This document shows positions 51,131 to 59,193 of a stretch of 60,607 nucleotides of DNA, piece by piece. A model generated the notes under the pieces. That model worked only from the letters and a program-made list of their open reading frames with translations. It did no database searches and had not been told where the DNA came from. The translations under genes were made by a program, and so were the position numbers. Position 1 is the first letter of the stretch; the number at the start of each line of letters is the position of its first letter. This stretch comes from Lachnospiraceae bacterium (lineage in GTDB: Bacteria; Bacillota; Clostridia; Lachnospirales; Lachnospiraceae): positions 1-60,607 of the forward strand of contig JALFNQ010000040.1 in NCBI GenBank assembly GCA_022773965.1. The letters are read 5' to 3'.

Positions 51131-51312
51131 GGATTTTTGCACTCCTGAATCATATTCTCGCGGGTGCCAGGTATCCAATGGATGTCTGTTTCGCACCAAC
51201 CAAAACAGAGTGAGACCTCCACGGTTCTACTCCGGCCTGTTTCTAAATAGTCACAATTTTCTCCAACCACAGTCCCCATTCAAAGCCTGGCTGCAGATCA
51301 TCTCATTTCATC

Positions 51313-51915
51313 TTATAAAGGCTTAAAATCAGACGCCGGATGCTTGCACCACGGACAGATAAAATCATCGGGCAGTGTCTCCCCCTCGTAGATATATCCG
51401 CAAACTGTACAGATAAAGCCCTTTTTCGGAGCATCCGCCTTTGGTGCCTGCTTGATATTACTCTGGTAATATGCATAAGTGACAGAAGGATCATCAGATA
51501 ATACTTCCGCATCTGTCACCTCTGCCAGAAACAACGTGTGCGTACCAAGATCGATCATGCTTCTCACACGGGCAGAAAGATATGCATTTGTCTCCTCTGT
51601 GAGATAAATAATATCATTTTTTGCACGGGAAAACGTGATTTCCTTTGTCTTATCCACATCTGCGCCACTCTGAAACCCCCAATGTTTATAAGTCTCAAAG
51701 CTGGACTTCTCTGTCAGAACAGAGACATTGAACATTCCTGTCTGCTCAATCATATCATGGGTATAATTTTTCTTATTCACTGCCACGGCGATACAGTTTG
51801 GCTCTGTTGTCACCTGGATCACGGTGTTCACAATACAGCCATTATCCTTCTCGCCCTCCTTTGCAGTCAAAACAAATAAACCATAGCTTAAGCGATGCAT
51901 TGCTTTATTATCCAT
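51313..51915 (-). CDS. Flavin reductase-rubredoxin fusion (high-molecular-weight rubredoxin)
   Basis: 200 residues, GGAGG upstream. Residues 1 to about 150 are an FMN-binding flavin reductase-like domain (MHRLSYGLFVLTAKEGEK, NTVIQVTTEPNCIAVAVNKK, MFNVSVLTEKSSFETYKHWG). The last 40 are a rubredoxin: ICTVCGYIYEGETLPDDF and CPWCKHPASDFKPL, with four Fe-binding cysteines. In anaerobes this fusion passes electrons from NAD(P)H to oxygen- or NO-reducing flavodiiron proteins. A second rubredoxin fusion closes the window. Confidence 0.92.
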   Translation of the reverse strand: MDNKAMHRLSYGLFVLTAKEGEKDNGCIVNTVIQVTTEPNCIAVAVNKKNYTHDMIEQTGMFNVSVLTEKSSFETYKHWGFQSGADVDKTKEITFSRAKNDIIYLTEETNAYLSARVRSMIDLGTHTLFLAEVTDAEVLSDDPSVTYAYYQSNIKQAPKADAPKKGFICTVCGYIYEGETLPDDFICPWCKHPASDFKPL

Positions 51916-51938
51916 ATCTTTGCCTCCATAATATTTAT

Positions 51939-52625
51939 TTACTTATTACCAGACGGTATCATACGAATGATCCTTCCTGCAAACTCATTAAAGTTCTGCG
52001 TCTGTAAAATGACACGACCCGGTCCGGTCAGCTTTGTGAGAAACAGCCCTTCACCACCAAAGAAGATATTTTTCAGTCCCTTTACCGTCTCGATCTCATA
52101 ATTTACCGTCTTTTCAAAAGCAACCACGTTTCCGGTATCCACCTTTAACACTTCACCCGGAGCAAGTATCTTCTCAACCTTATTTCCATCAATCTCCAAA
52201 AATGCCATACCACTTCCGTGAATATCCTGCAAAATAAAGCCCTCACCGCCAAAAAGGCCTGCGGAAAGCTTCTTTGTAAATGCCACACTCAGCTCCACGC
52301 TATTCTGTGCGCAAAGAAATGCTCCCTTCTGTGCGATCATTCCACCGCATGCACCGATATCTACCGGAAGCACCTCTCCTGCAACGGTAGAAGCAAACGC
52401 AATGGATGCGCCGGGACGCTCTGCGCGATAGGTAGCCATAAAAATAGACTCGCCGGAAAACATTCTTCCAAGGCTCTTTCCCAAGCCTCCGCGCATATTA
52501 GAATCCATGGCAATACCTTCACTCATCCACGCCATTCCACCGGACTGTGTATACATAGACTCCCCTGCCTGATCAAAGGTTACTTCTACTGCCGGCATTG
52601 TATCGCCGATTACCTGATATCTCAT
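51939..52625 (-). CDS. AIM24 / TIGR00266-family protein
   Basis: 228 residues from ATG 52625 (GGGAGG upstream; ATG 52646 rejected). MRYQVIGDTMPAVEVTFDQA start, SMYTQSGGMAWMSEGIAMDS, ARMFSGESIFMATY-like (LGRMFSGESIFMATYRAERP), VGEVLPVDIG and a late GLFLTKLTGPGRVILQTQN. A beta-sandwich (double-psi-like) family, TIGR00266; function unknown. It lies 23 bases upstream of the flavin reductase-rubredoxin gene and may be in its operon. Confidence 0.88.
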   Translation of the reverse strand: MRYQVIGDTMPAVEVTFDQAGESMYTQSGGMAWMSEGIAMDSNMRGGLGKSLGRMFSGESIFMATYRAERPGASIAFASTVAGEVLPVDIGACGGMIAQKGAFLCAQNSVELSVAFTKKLSAGLFGGEGFILQDIHGSGMAFLEIDGNKVEKILAPGEVLKVDTGNVVAFEKTVNYEIETVKGLKNIFFGGEGLFLTKLTGPGRVILQTQNFNEFAGRIIRMIPSGNK

Positions 52626-52800
52626 AAAATAAAACCTCCCAAACATGTTATATTCTGCAATAAAGCTTCACTGCTTTCTTTACTATAACATCTTTGACAG
52701 GTTTTTAAAAGTAAATGCTTTCAATTATCCGAAATCTAAAAAAATCGCCAAATTCATGGCTCATGTACGTTTATGGCACGTAGCTCGCAGTAAATGCTGG

Positions 52801-54159
52801 CTACTGTGTGAAAAGTAACAAAAAATCTTCATTCAGGGTAACACAGATAGAAAACATTCCCTCTGATTCCCTGATTTCAACATTTCCTCCATATTTCCGG
52901 CTCAAGGTCGTAATTAACCCAAGACCATACCCATGAAGTTTTTTCTCACCCTTACTGCTAAGGATCTTTCCGTTTTTTCTTTGCAATTCCCCTTCCATGC
53001 TATTTGTCTCCAGGATCATAAAATATCCCGCGTGTGCTTCAGCAGTCAGCCGGATATAACGTTCTCCCGATACTTTTTTACAAGCTTCGATCGCATTGTC
53101 CAAAAGATTACAAAAAATACTGCACATATCCATGGCCTCGACCTCTGTACGCTCCGGGAGCTTGATATTGATATCCATCTGAATTCCCAACGCATCTGCC
53201 TTCTTCTTTTTGACATGAATGACAGAATTGATCGTCTGATTTTCACAATATTGCCTTACTCTGGACTTGGAAAGCCTGTGATTCGTTTCATTCATCCATC
53301 CGATCAATTGCTCTGCACCTTCCCTTTTTCCGGCAGCCAGATACATTTCTTTCAGTTTTCCGAAAAAAAACTGCTGCACCTCTTTCATTTTTTCTTTTTC
53401 TTCATCCAGAACCTGATAATACTGCAGCTCACATGCGCGCTGTTCATAAATACTGCTTACAGTAGCTTCCATCTCTCCCTGCTCGATCAAAGTTCCCATT
53501 ACTTCGATCAACACAATATCTACCAAAGTGGTCAATATCACCATACAAATTCCTGTGATCAACAAGATCGGATGATATGTTTTGCACTTTTCCACATAAA
53601 TACCAAATATCAGAACCTGATACAAAAAAATCATTAAAAACAAAAGTCTGCCCGGTAATTGCAGCGATTTTTTCAAAATATAATAAATCACTAAAATCGC
53701 CACATACACCAGATTGATGATCATATCCATAATAGAAAGTGTAATAACAATTTCCGGTGAATATCCCCCCTCGCATAAAATATTTTCCGGTAAATAAGGA
53801 ATCCTCTGCATACAGAAAACAGTTAAACATGTAGGAACTGCACATATCCCAACGTATGCAACTATCATTCCTACATCCTGCAGCACACTCATCTCATAAC
53901 AATAATACAATGAAATTCCCATGATCACCATCATATATGGGGTATAAAATTGTTCCGATATTTCAGGCAGAAGCAGATATACATATATCATCCGCGCAAC
54001 GATCATCACCACAGAAAATACGTAGACTCCGTTCAGCTTTCCCGGATTCTTCTTTTGATAAAAGGCACTGATAAAATAACCCAGAATCAGAAATTGAAAT
54101 GACTGTATTGCTATCATATAAAGTGCCATGATATGTTCCATCTTTTTTGTATTCTCCAT
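52801..54159 (-). CDS. GHKL-type kinase-like protein lacking the phosphoacceptor histidine
   Basis: 452 residues; the start could also be one of two nearby ATGs (54141, 54129). About six to seven transmembrane segments (12-220). The helix ACELQYYQVLDEEKEKMKEV leads to QQFFFGKL where AgrC/VirS-type kinases have the RHDxxNHL box; a gapless alignment with the 165-residue protein puts Gln263 opposite His120. The GHKL ATPase is intact: N-box SIFCNLLDNAIEACKK (Asn351, Asn355) and HGYGLGLITTLSRKYGG. So it has the catalytic but not the acceptor half. It lies just downstream of flagellin on the same strand, 44 bases away. Confidence 0.85.
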   Translation of the reverse strand: MENTKKMEHIMALYMIAIQSFQFLILGYFISAFYQKKNPGKLNGVYVFSVVMIVARMIYVYLLLPEISEQFYTPYMMVIMGISLYYCYEMSVLQDVGMIVAYVGICAVPTCLTVFCMQRIPYLPENILCEGGYSPEIVITLSIMDMIINLVYVAILVIYYILKKSLQLPGRLLFLMIFLYQVLIFGIYVEKCKTYHPILLITGICMVILTTLVDIVLIEVMGTLIEQGEMEATVSSIYEQRACELQYYQVLDEEKEKMKEVQQFFFGKLKEMYLAAGKREGAEQLIGWMNETNHRLSKSRVRQYCENQTINSVIHVKKKKADALGIQMDINIKLPERTEVEAMDMCSIFCNLLDNAIEACKKVSGERYIRLTAEAHAGYFMILETNSMEGELQRKNGKILSSKGEKKLHGYGLGLITTLSRKYGGNVEIRESEGMFSICVTLNEDFLLLFTQ

Positions 54160-54203
54160 TCTGCCTGTATCCGGAACTGTTCCGTACTTTCATCTGCCGT
54201 TCT

Positions 54204-55604
54204 TTATTGCAGTAACTGTATCACACCAGAAGTCATCTGATTTGCCTGCGACAGCACAGCCTGTCCTGCCTGTTCTAAAATACTGTATTTCGAATACTCC
54301 ACCATCGCTTCCGCCATATCCATATCCCGGATCCGTGATTCCGCATGCTGCGTATTTTCAGCGGTATTATCATCCACAGCCATTGCATGCTCCAAACGGT
54401 TCTGATATGCACCGAAATGACTTCTATAAGCACTAACCTGATGAATCGCAGTATCCAATCTCGAAATAGAAGTACTTGCCTGAACATAATCTGAAACATC
54501 TAATGTCGGATCTGTAATACCAATTCCTTTTGCAGTTGCATCCACAAGATCTATAAACAACCCCTGCATCTCGTTTGCACCAGACTGAATCCAGATCTTA
54601 TCTGATTGATTTGAAGCATTCTGACTCTGACCTGCACTTTGAGAAGCATTCGTTCCCGTGATCATTGTGGCATACACAGATATATTATTGGGATTGGTTG
54701 TCGTTCCAAAACTGTGCGGCATGTCAATGATATTTGGATCTGTTTCTTTGTAAAAATACACCTTATCACCGGAATTTTTGCTTATCATATATACATACCC
54801 CGTATCCTTCTCAATTTTCAAATCTGACAATTCAGTAGAATAAAATTGCCTATTATTATTTGTAGAAGAGCTTACAATAGTTATTCCATGTATCTCCAAA
54901 TCATCTAAGGATGACTTATAATTATTATAATAATCAGCTCCATAAATGTCAGATTTTACATCTAAATGATAACTATAATATGTTTTTCCCTGATCCTCCA
55001 TCTGAAATCCTACAATAGGAATCGTAACCGATTGTCCACTGGTATACGTTACACCATCTACACTGACAGGCTGGGCACCAGGATTAAGTGAGATCGTATG
55101 CTGCTTTGAATACAAACAATCCGGTAATTGCCAGTTACTTCCTGAATCATTCAAACCAAAATCATTTCCGATAGTGGAATTACCATCTTTCAGTGGATAA
55201 ATTTCACTATTAAAACTTGTAACGTCCGCAATACGATCCACTTCTTTTGTCAACATATCAATTTCGGCTTGTATAGCTGTTCTATCAATATCCTGATTGG
55301 TATCATTTGCCGCCTGCACAGATAATTCCCTCATTCTCTGCAGTATCTCATGTGTTTCACTCAGCGCTCCATCAGCAACCTGCACCAGCGAGACACCATC
55401 CTGAATATTTCTTGACGCCTGATTCAGGCCCCTGATCTGCGAACGCATTTTTTCTGAAATAGACAATCCTGCCGCATCATCTGCACTTCGATTGATCCGG
55501 TAACCGGAGGAGAGCTTTTCACTCACCTTCGCTTTTTTCCCTGATGTTATATTTAATTCTCTGTTACTAAATTGTGCCAATAGATTATGTGCCAAAACCT
55601 GCAT
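54204..55604 (-). CDS. Flagellin
   Basis: 466 residues, GGGAG upstream. N-terminal D0/D1: MQVLAHNLLAQFSNRELNI, KVSEKLSSGYRINRSADDAA, LSISEKMRSQIRGLNQASRN and the TLR5-type patch ILQRMRELSVQAANDT. A variable central region (about 150-370). C-terminal D1/D0: RLDTAIHQVSAYRSHFGAYQ, NRLEHAMAVDDNTAENTQHA, ESRIRDMDMAEAMVEYSKYS and ILEQAGQAVLSQANQMTSGV. It forms the flagellar filament. No fliS, csrA or other flagellar gene lies beside it; kinase-like genes do, with LytTR-type repeats upstream. Confidence 0.95.
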   Translation of the reverse strand: MQVLAHNLLAQFSNRELNITSGKKAKVSEKLSSGYRINRSADDAAGLSISEKMRSQIRGLNQASRNIQDGVSLVQVADGALSETHEILQRMRELSVQAANDTNQDIDRTAIQAEIDMLTKEVDRIADVTSFNSEIYPLKDGNSTIGNDFGLNDSGSNWQLPDCLYSKQHTISLNPGAQPVSVDGVTYTSGQSVTIPIVGFQMEDQGKTYYSYHLDVKSDIYGADYYNNYKSSLDDLEIHGITIVSSSTNNNRQFYSTELSDLKIEKDTGYVYMISKNSGDKVYFYKETDPNIIDMPHSFGTTTNPNNISVYATMITGTNASQSAGQSQNASNQSDKIWIQSGANEMQGLFIDLVDATAKGIGITDPTLDVSDYVQASTSISRLDTAIHQVSAYRSHFGAYQNRLEHAMAVDDNTAENTQHAESRIRDMDMAEAMVEYSKYSILEQAGQAVLSQANQMTSGVIQLLQ

Positions 55605-55681
55605 AGACGAATTCTCCCGATTTCATATTTATTCGTTCTCTAACATGAATATCGTCAGTATTCCAGCACATATGACCATCT

Positions 55682-55715
55682 TGTCAAAATTAGCACTTCA
55701 GCTGTCAAAATCCGT
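55682..55715 (-). promoter_or_regulatory. 21-bp-spaced direct repeat upstream of flagellin (site G)
   Basis: TGTCAAAAT occurs at 55682-55690 and again at 55703-55711, 21 bp apart. The 15-mer TTGTCAAAATTAGCA (55681-55695) is identical to one at 57018-57032 upstream of the LytTR gene. On the minus strand it ends in TTTTGACA about 80 bases before the flagellin start. It lies partly within the end of the 55698-56195 gene. LytTR-type spacing; binding is inferred. Confidence 0.5.
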
Positions 55716-56195
55716 TTTCTCCGGATTCAAACGAATGAGATTATCCTTCATTTGATCCAGCATCTTATAGATTTCTCCCACATCTGCATCGTTTTCCAGC
55801 ATACTGTATAACACCTGCATCTGATTGGCAAATTCATGCCGTATCACACTCATCTCATGCAAATATTCTGCCACATGCTCATAATATTTCAGCTCATTTT
55901 CCCGCTGTGTATACAACACAGAAATATGTTTCCTCTTTTCCTGCAGCCTCACCTGCTCTTTGAGAAGCATACACACAGCCAGATCCACACCTGATAAAAT
56001 CAACAGATACAGCCATTTCATCCACGATCCATCAGCTCCGAAAAATAGCAGGAAAAAAAGGAGCAGCTGTAACACAGGAACCGTCCACAATGCTTTTTCC
56101 ATCTGTTCCGGTTTCTTTGCTGACTGATCATTACGTAACATCCATACTTCTGTCAGCACTGTCACAAATACTCCAACAATATCCGCAAAACTCAT
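55698..56195 (-). CDS. Truncated histidine-kinase-like protein with phosphoacceptor His but no ATPase domain
   Basis: 165 residues. Hydrophobic N-terminal part with about three membrane segments (6-20, 37-53, 60-78), then a coiled helix YYEHVAEYLHEMSVIRHEFA with His120 in the IRHEFANQMQV box of GHKL kinases. It ends after the second helix (EIYKMLDQMKDNLIRLNP) with no N-, G1- or G2-box. Start overlaps the LytTR regulator stop by four bases (ATGA), so the pair is co-translated. It might be phosphorylated in trans by the His-less kinase at 52801, or be a phosphotransfer/inhibitory partner (inference). No internal stop or frameshift visible, so it is not obviously decayed. Confidence 0.8.
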   Translation of the reverse strand: MSFADIVGVFVTVLTEVWMLRNDQSAKKPEQMEKALWTVPVLQLLLFFLLFFGADGSWMKWLYLLILSGVDLAVCMLLKEQVRLQEKRKHISVLYTQRENELKYYEHVAEYLHEMSVIRHEFANQMQVLYSMLENDADVGEIYKMLDQMKDNLIRLNPEKTDFDS

Positions 56196-56920
56196 ATATC
56201 AAGCGACCTCTCCTGCATTCTATCCGCAAAATAATGAAGAACTGTCTCTTTTACCTTCTGATACTTACTCCGGCTGACAGGCAAAACAGCTCCATTTTGT
56301 AGTTCAACTGTTTTACCTGAAAATTTTTTTACCCATTCCATATTGATCAGATAACTTTGATGGCATCGTAAAAAGCTTTCCGGTAACAGCTGTATCAACT
56401 CTGATAACTTCATCGTCACACGTTCTGTCTGAGCATTCTGATGAATATAAAGGTATCGGCCATCACTCTCCACATACAAAACATTTTTGTATGGAATCCG
56501 TAAAACCTTTCCCTTCATCGTAAGATCCAAAATCTGCTGTTTTTCTTCCTTTAAGACAGAAATTGCCTTTTCTATAGCCGCGTACAATTTTTCCTTTTGA
56601 ATTGGTTTTAATAAAAGATAGACAGGCTGAGCCTCAAACACATCCGACACATAATCAATATATCCGGTCATAAAAATCACCTGAACCTGATAATACATAC
56701 TCTGGATACTCTTAGCGAGATCAATCCCATTCTGTCTTTCAAGCACAACATCAAGAAACAATATATCCGGAAACTCTTCCTCTTTCCCCTCATTCATTTT
56801 TTCTTTTAGTTCTTTTACGGTATATTTATGTATTTCTACTTCATAACGCGCGATAATCTGTCTTTCCAGCCATTCTGAAATTTGTGCATCATCATCACAT
56901 ACTCCAACCCGATACATCAT
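56192..56920 (-). CDS. LytTR-family response regulator next to flagellin
   Basis: 242 residues, GGAAGG upstream. Receiver: CDDD at 8-11, Asp57 in ILFLDVVLERQNGIDLA, Thr/Lys in FMTGYIDYV and LLLKPIQ. LytTR domain: VLYVESDGRYLYIHQNA, CHQSYLINMEWVKKF and PVSRSKYQKVKETVLHYF. Co-translated with the 165-residue kinase-like protein. Site H lies about 100 bases upstream and site G upstream of flagellin, which suggests autoregulation and flagellin control (inference). Confidence 0.92.
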   Translation of the reverse strand: MMYRVGVCDDDAQISEWLERQIIARYEVEIHKYTVKELKEKMNEGKEEEFPDILFLDVVLERQNGIDLAKSIQSMYYQVQVIFMTGYIDYVSDVFEAQPVYLLLKPIQKEKLYAAIEKAISVLKEEKQQILDLTMKGKVLRIPYKNVLYVESDGRYLYIHQNAQTERVTMKLSELIQLLPESFLRCHQSYLINMEWVKKFSGKTVELQNGAVLPVSRSKYQKVKETVLHYFADRMQERSLDI

Positions 56921-57018
56921 TCTGTCCTTCCATTTCTGCCTTCATCTTCTGCCATATTTCAGAATTGTACTATATATTAAATGTGATTTCTATGCAATAT
57001 CCAACGTTTTCCCATCAT

Positions 57019-57052
57019 TGTCAAAATTAGCATGTTTTTTGTCATCTTTTGC
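57019..57052 (-). promoter_or_regulatory. 21-bp-spaced direct repeat upstream of the LytTR gene (site H)
   Basis: TGTCAAAATTAGC (57019-57031) and TGTCATCTTTTGC (57040-57052) start 21 bp apart. The first is identical to the one at site G. On the minus strand the motif TTTTGACA precedes a GATATT box 17 bases on, a possible -35/-10. Otherwise the 315-base gap to the tRNA shows only the tRNA terminator. Confidence 0.55.
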
Positions 57053-57185
57053 AAAATTCGTTACCATTCACACGCAAACCAGCTGATCTGTAAATTGCAA
57101 CGAATGATATTCTCTAAAGGATCATTGATCCCATTTTTTACTTCAACCTCTGATCAGATATCTATAGTAAAAATAATCGAGACAC

Positions 57186-57216
57186 AAAAAAGCTCCTGAT
57201 CATTTGATCAAGAGCT
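57186..57216 (-). terminator. Terminator after tRNA-Lys
   Basis: Twelve-base arms AGCTCCTGATCA / TGATCAAGAGCT (57191-57202 with 57205-57216, one G-U pair), followed on the minus strand by T's, 20 bases past the tRNA 3' end. Confidence 0.85.
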
Positions 57217-57235
57217 CCTTACATAATTATTATAG

Positions 57236-57308
57236 TGCGCCTCCAGGGGTTCGAACCCTGGACACCCTGATTAAGAGTCAGGTGCTCTGCCAGCTGAGCT
57301 AGAGGCGC
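57236..57308 (-). tRNA. tRNA-Lys (anticodon CTT)
   Basis: 73-base cloverleaf on the minus strand: acceptor GCGCCTC pairing with GAGGCGC, D arm AGCTCAGCTGGCAGAGC, anticodon stem CTGAC / ATCAG-type with loop CTCTTAA (anticodon CTT, reads AAG), T arm with GGTTCGAACCC, discriminator A. The CCA is not encoded. Isolated single tRNA gene. Confidence 0.95.
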
Positions 57309-57453
57309 TTGTTCTTGCGTTTTGTTTTATTTCCTCAACGCAAGACATAGTATACATCGTCTGAAAGAAAAATGCAAGCCTTTTTTTAAAATTTTTTAAA
57401 TATTTTTTTCAACCTCGAAAAACACTGTAAATTCAAGGCTTTTCTGACAAGCA

Positions 57454-58950
57454 CTAACCCAGATTTGCAAATAATGCGGCAATTTCATCCGGACTCATCT
57501 GACGATTCGGATCTGACAGATCCGGCATCGGCGGTTTTTCTTCTTCTACAGGTTCGGATATCGGTTCCGGTTCTTCTACAACCTCATCTACATCCGGCAA
57601 TGACTCTGCACTTGCTGTATCAGCAGCCATACTTGCAAGCAATGCTTCGATGTCATCCGGGCTCATGATCTTATTTGGATCTGATAGATCCGGCATCGGC
57701 GGCTCTTCCTTCACGACAGGCTCAGGTATTGGTTCCGGTTCAGTCACTGCGACTGCCTCCTCTTCTGCCACAACCGATGACTCCGCATTCATATTTGCCA
57801 GAAGCGCTGCGATCTCGTCCGGACTCATCTGATGATTCGGATCTGACAGATCCGGCATCGGCGGTAATTCCTCTACAACAGGCTCAGATATTACTTCCGG
57901 TTCTGATTCTGCAATAGGTTCAGCCATCGGTTCTGACTCATAAATAGGTTCCAGCATTGGTTCAGGATCAAATTCTTCCAGCGATCCTAATTCAGACTCC
58001 GGCTCTCCCATTGACTCAAATATAGATCCAACTTCAGACTTCGGTTCTTCCACTGACTCAAACATAGATTCTAATTCCGGCTCTTCATGTACTTCTTCCA
58101 ATGAAGATACAGATTCTAAATCTGACTGATCCTCTTCCACTGCATCAAGAGGCACAAAATCCGGAAGATTTCCCAAATCGCCAAGTTCATCCGGATTTTC
58201 CGGCTCACCGGACATTACAGACTCATCCTCCCTATTTATCGGCATGGAAACCGGCTGCTGCATCTGCATCATCTGAGGCGGAGCCATCATCACCTGGGGA
58301 GAAATCGATGACAGCTTATTCACTGCCTGCAAAATTTCATTTCTAAGACTCAGCTCCAGCTCACGCATCTGATTAGACATCTCAGACTGCTTCTGTAAAA
58401 GTGCTGCATTCTGATCCTTCCCATGCTCTTCCAGACCGGACGAAAGAAATTGGGACATTTCATCGATCTTACCTTCTAAACCAAAGATCAGATCCAGCAT
58501 CTTATCATTGGAATTCATCAGCGCGTCTGCATTTTCTTTATTTCTATTGATCGTAACCTTCGCAGTTGCCTTCTGAGTAGCAACTACCTCCTGAAAAGGC
58601 TCAGCAAACTTATCCTCCATGAATGTCATCTGCTCTTCTATTTCATCAAAGTACTTACGGATCAACAGATAAGCAGCTTTTTCTGATTTCAGAATACTGG
58701 CATACTGTTCTTCCTGCGCCTGCTCCTTTTTCCGAATACGCTTCATATAGGTAGACAGATCCAGATACACACACCCCACGATCCCAACACCAACAACAGC
58801 GATCGCTGGAAGCATCTGTGGCATCACAATCATTAAAAACAGCTCCACTAAAAATAAAAGTGTGATGCCCAAAGTCGAAAAAAAGATCGTATTCAGCAAA
58901 CTATCCTTTTCTTTCTGCTCCGGTTTTTTCTTCTGCAATTCCTTATCCAT
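57454..58950 (-). CDS. Membrane coiled-coil protein with acidic Pro/Glu-rich region and three FliM-like C-terminal motifs
   Basis: 498 residues from ATG 58950 (GGAGG upstream; ATG 59016 rejected). Two close transmembrane segments near 20-65 (TLGITLLFLVELFLMIVM, AVVGVGIVGCVYLDL), a coiled-coil region (about 75-215), then a long Glu/Pro/Ser-rich low-complexity stretch with EPEPIPEPV-type repeats. Three copies of PMPDLSDPN-xx-MSPDEIxALxA start near residues 364, 418 and 474, the last at the very end. The repeated MSPDEIAALLA resembles the CheY-binding start of FliM (LSQxEIDALL). Function unknown. Confidence 0.75.
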   Translation of the reverse strand: MDKELQKKKPEQKEKDSLLNTIFFSTLGITLLFLVELFLMIVMPQMLPAIAVVGVGIVGCVYLDLSTYMKRIRKKEQAQEEQYASILKSEKAAYLLIRKYFDEIEEQMTFMEDKFAEPFQEVVATQKATAKVTINRNKENADALMNSNDKMLDLIFGLEGKIDEMSQFLSSGLEEHGKDQNAALLQKQSEMSNQMRELELSLRNEILQAVNKLSSISPQVMMAPPQMMQMQQPVSMPINREDESVMSGEPENPDELGDLGNLPDFVPLDAVEEDQSDLESVSSLEEVHEEPELESMFESVEEPKSEVGSIFESMGEPESELGSLEEFDPEPMLEPIYESEPMAEPIAESEPEVISEPVVEELPPMPDLSDPNHQMSPDEIAALLANMNAESSVVAEEEAVAVTEPEPIPEPVVKEEPPMPDLSDPNKIMSPDDIEALLASMAADTASAESLPDVDEVVEEPEPISEPVEEEKPPMPDLSDPNRQMSPDEIAALFANLG

Positions 58951-59035
58951 AAGTATCCTCCATATACCAGTTGATCTCATGCCAAAATATGGCTGTGAAT
59001 AACTACAATATAGCACATATCCGTATCTTCTACAA

Positions 59036-59084
59036 TAAAAAAAGTAATGTAAAACCTACGTTTTCGTAAGTGTTACATTACTTT
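59036..59084 (-). terminator. Terminator after the rubredoxin-glutamate synthase-like gene
   Basis: Arms AAAGTAATGTAA / TTACATTACTTT (59041-59052 with 59073-59084), followed on the minus strand by a T-run. It lies about 110 bases beyond the stop at 59194. Confidence 0.8.
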
Positions 59085-59193
59085 TCAAAACTCTGATCTT
59101 ATCACAGAAATACCAGACGCAGACGGATTTTATGTTGCGATTCACACATCAGACAGCTGGCCTGTGAATTGTACGATTTTACCATCCACCATC

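Noticed and set aside
55605-55690. Sigma-28 promoter for flagellin
   Set aside because: No TAAA and GCCGATAA-type boxes with proper spacing could be found; only weak AT-rich boxes and the 21-bp direct repeat are present.
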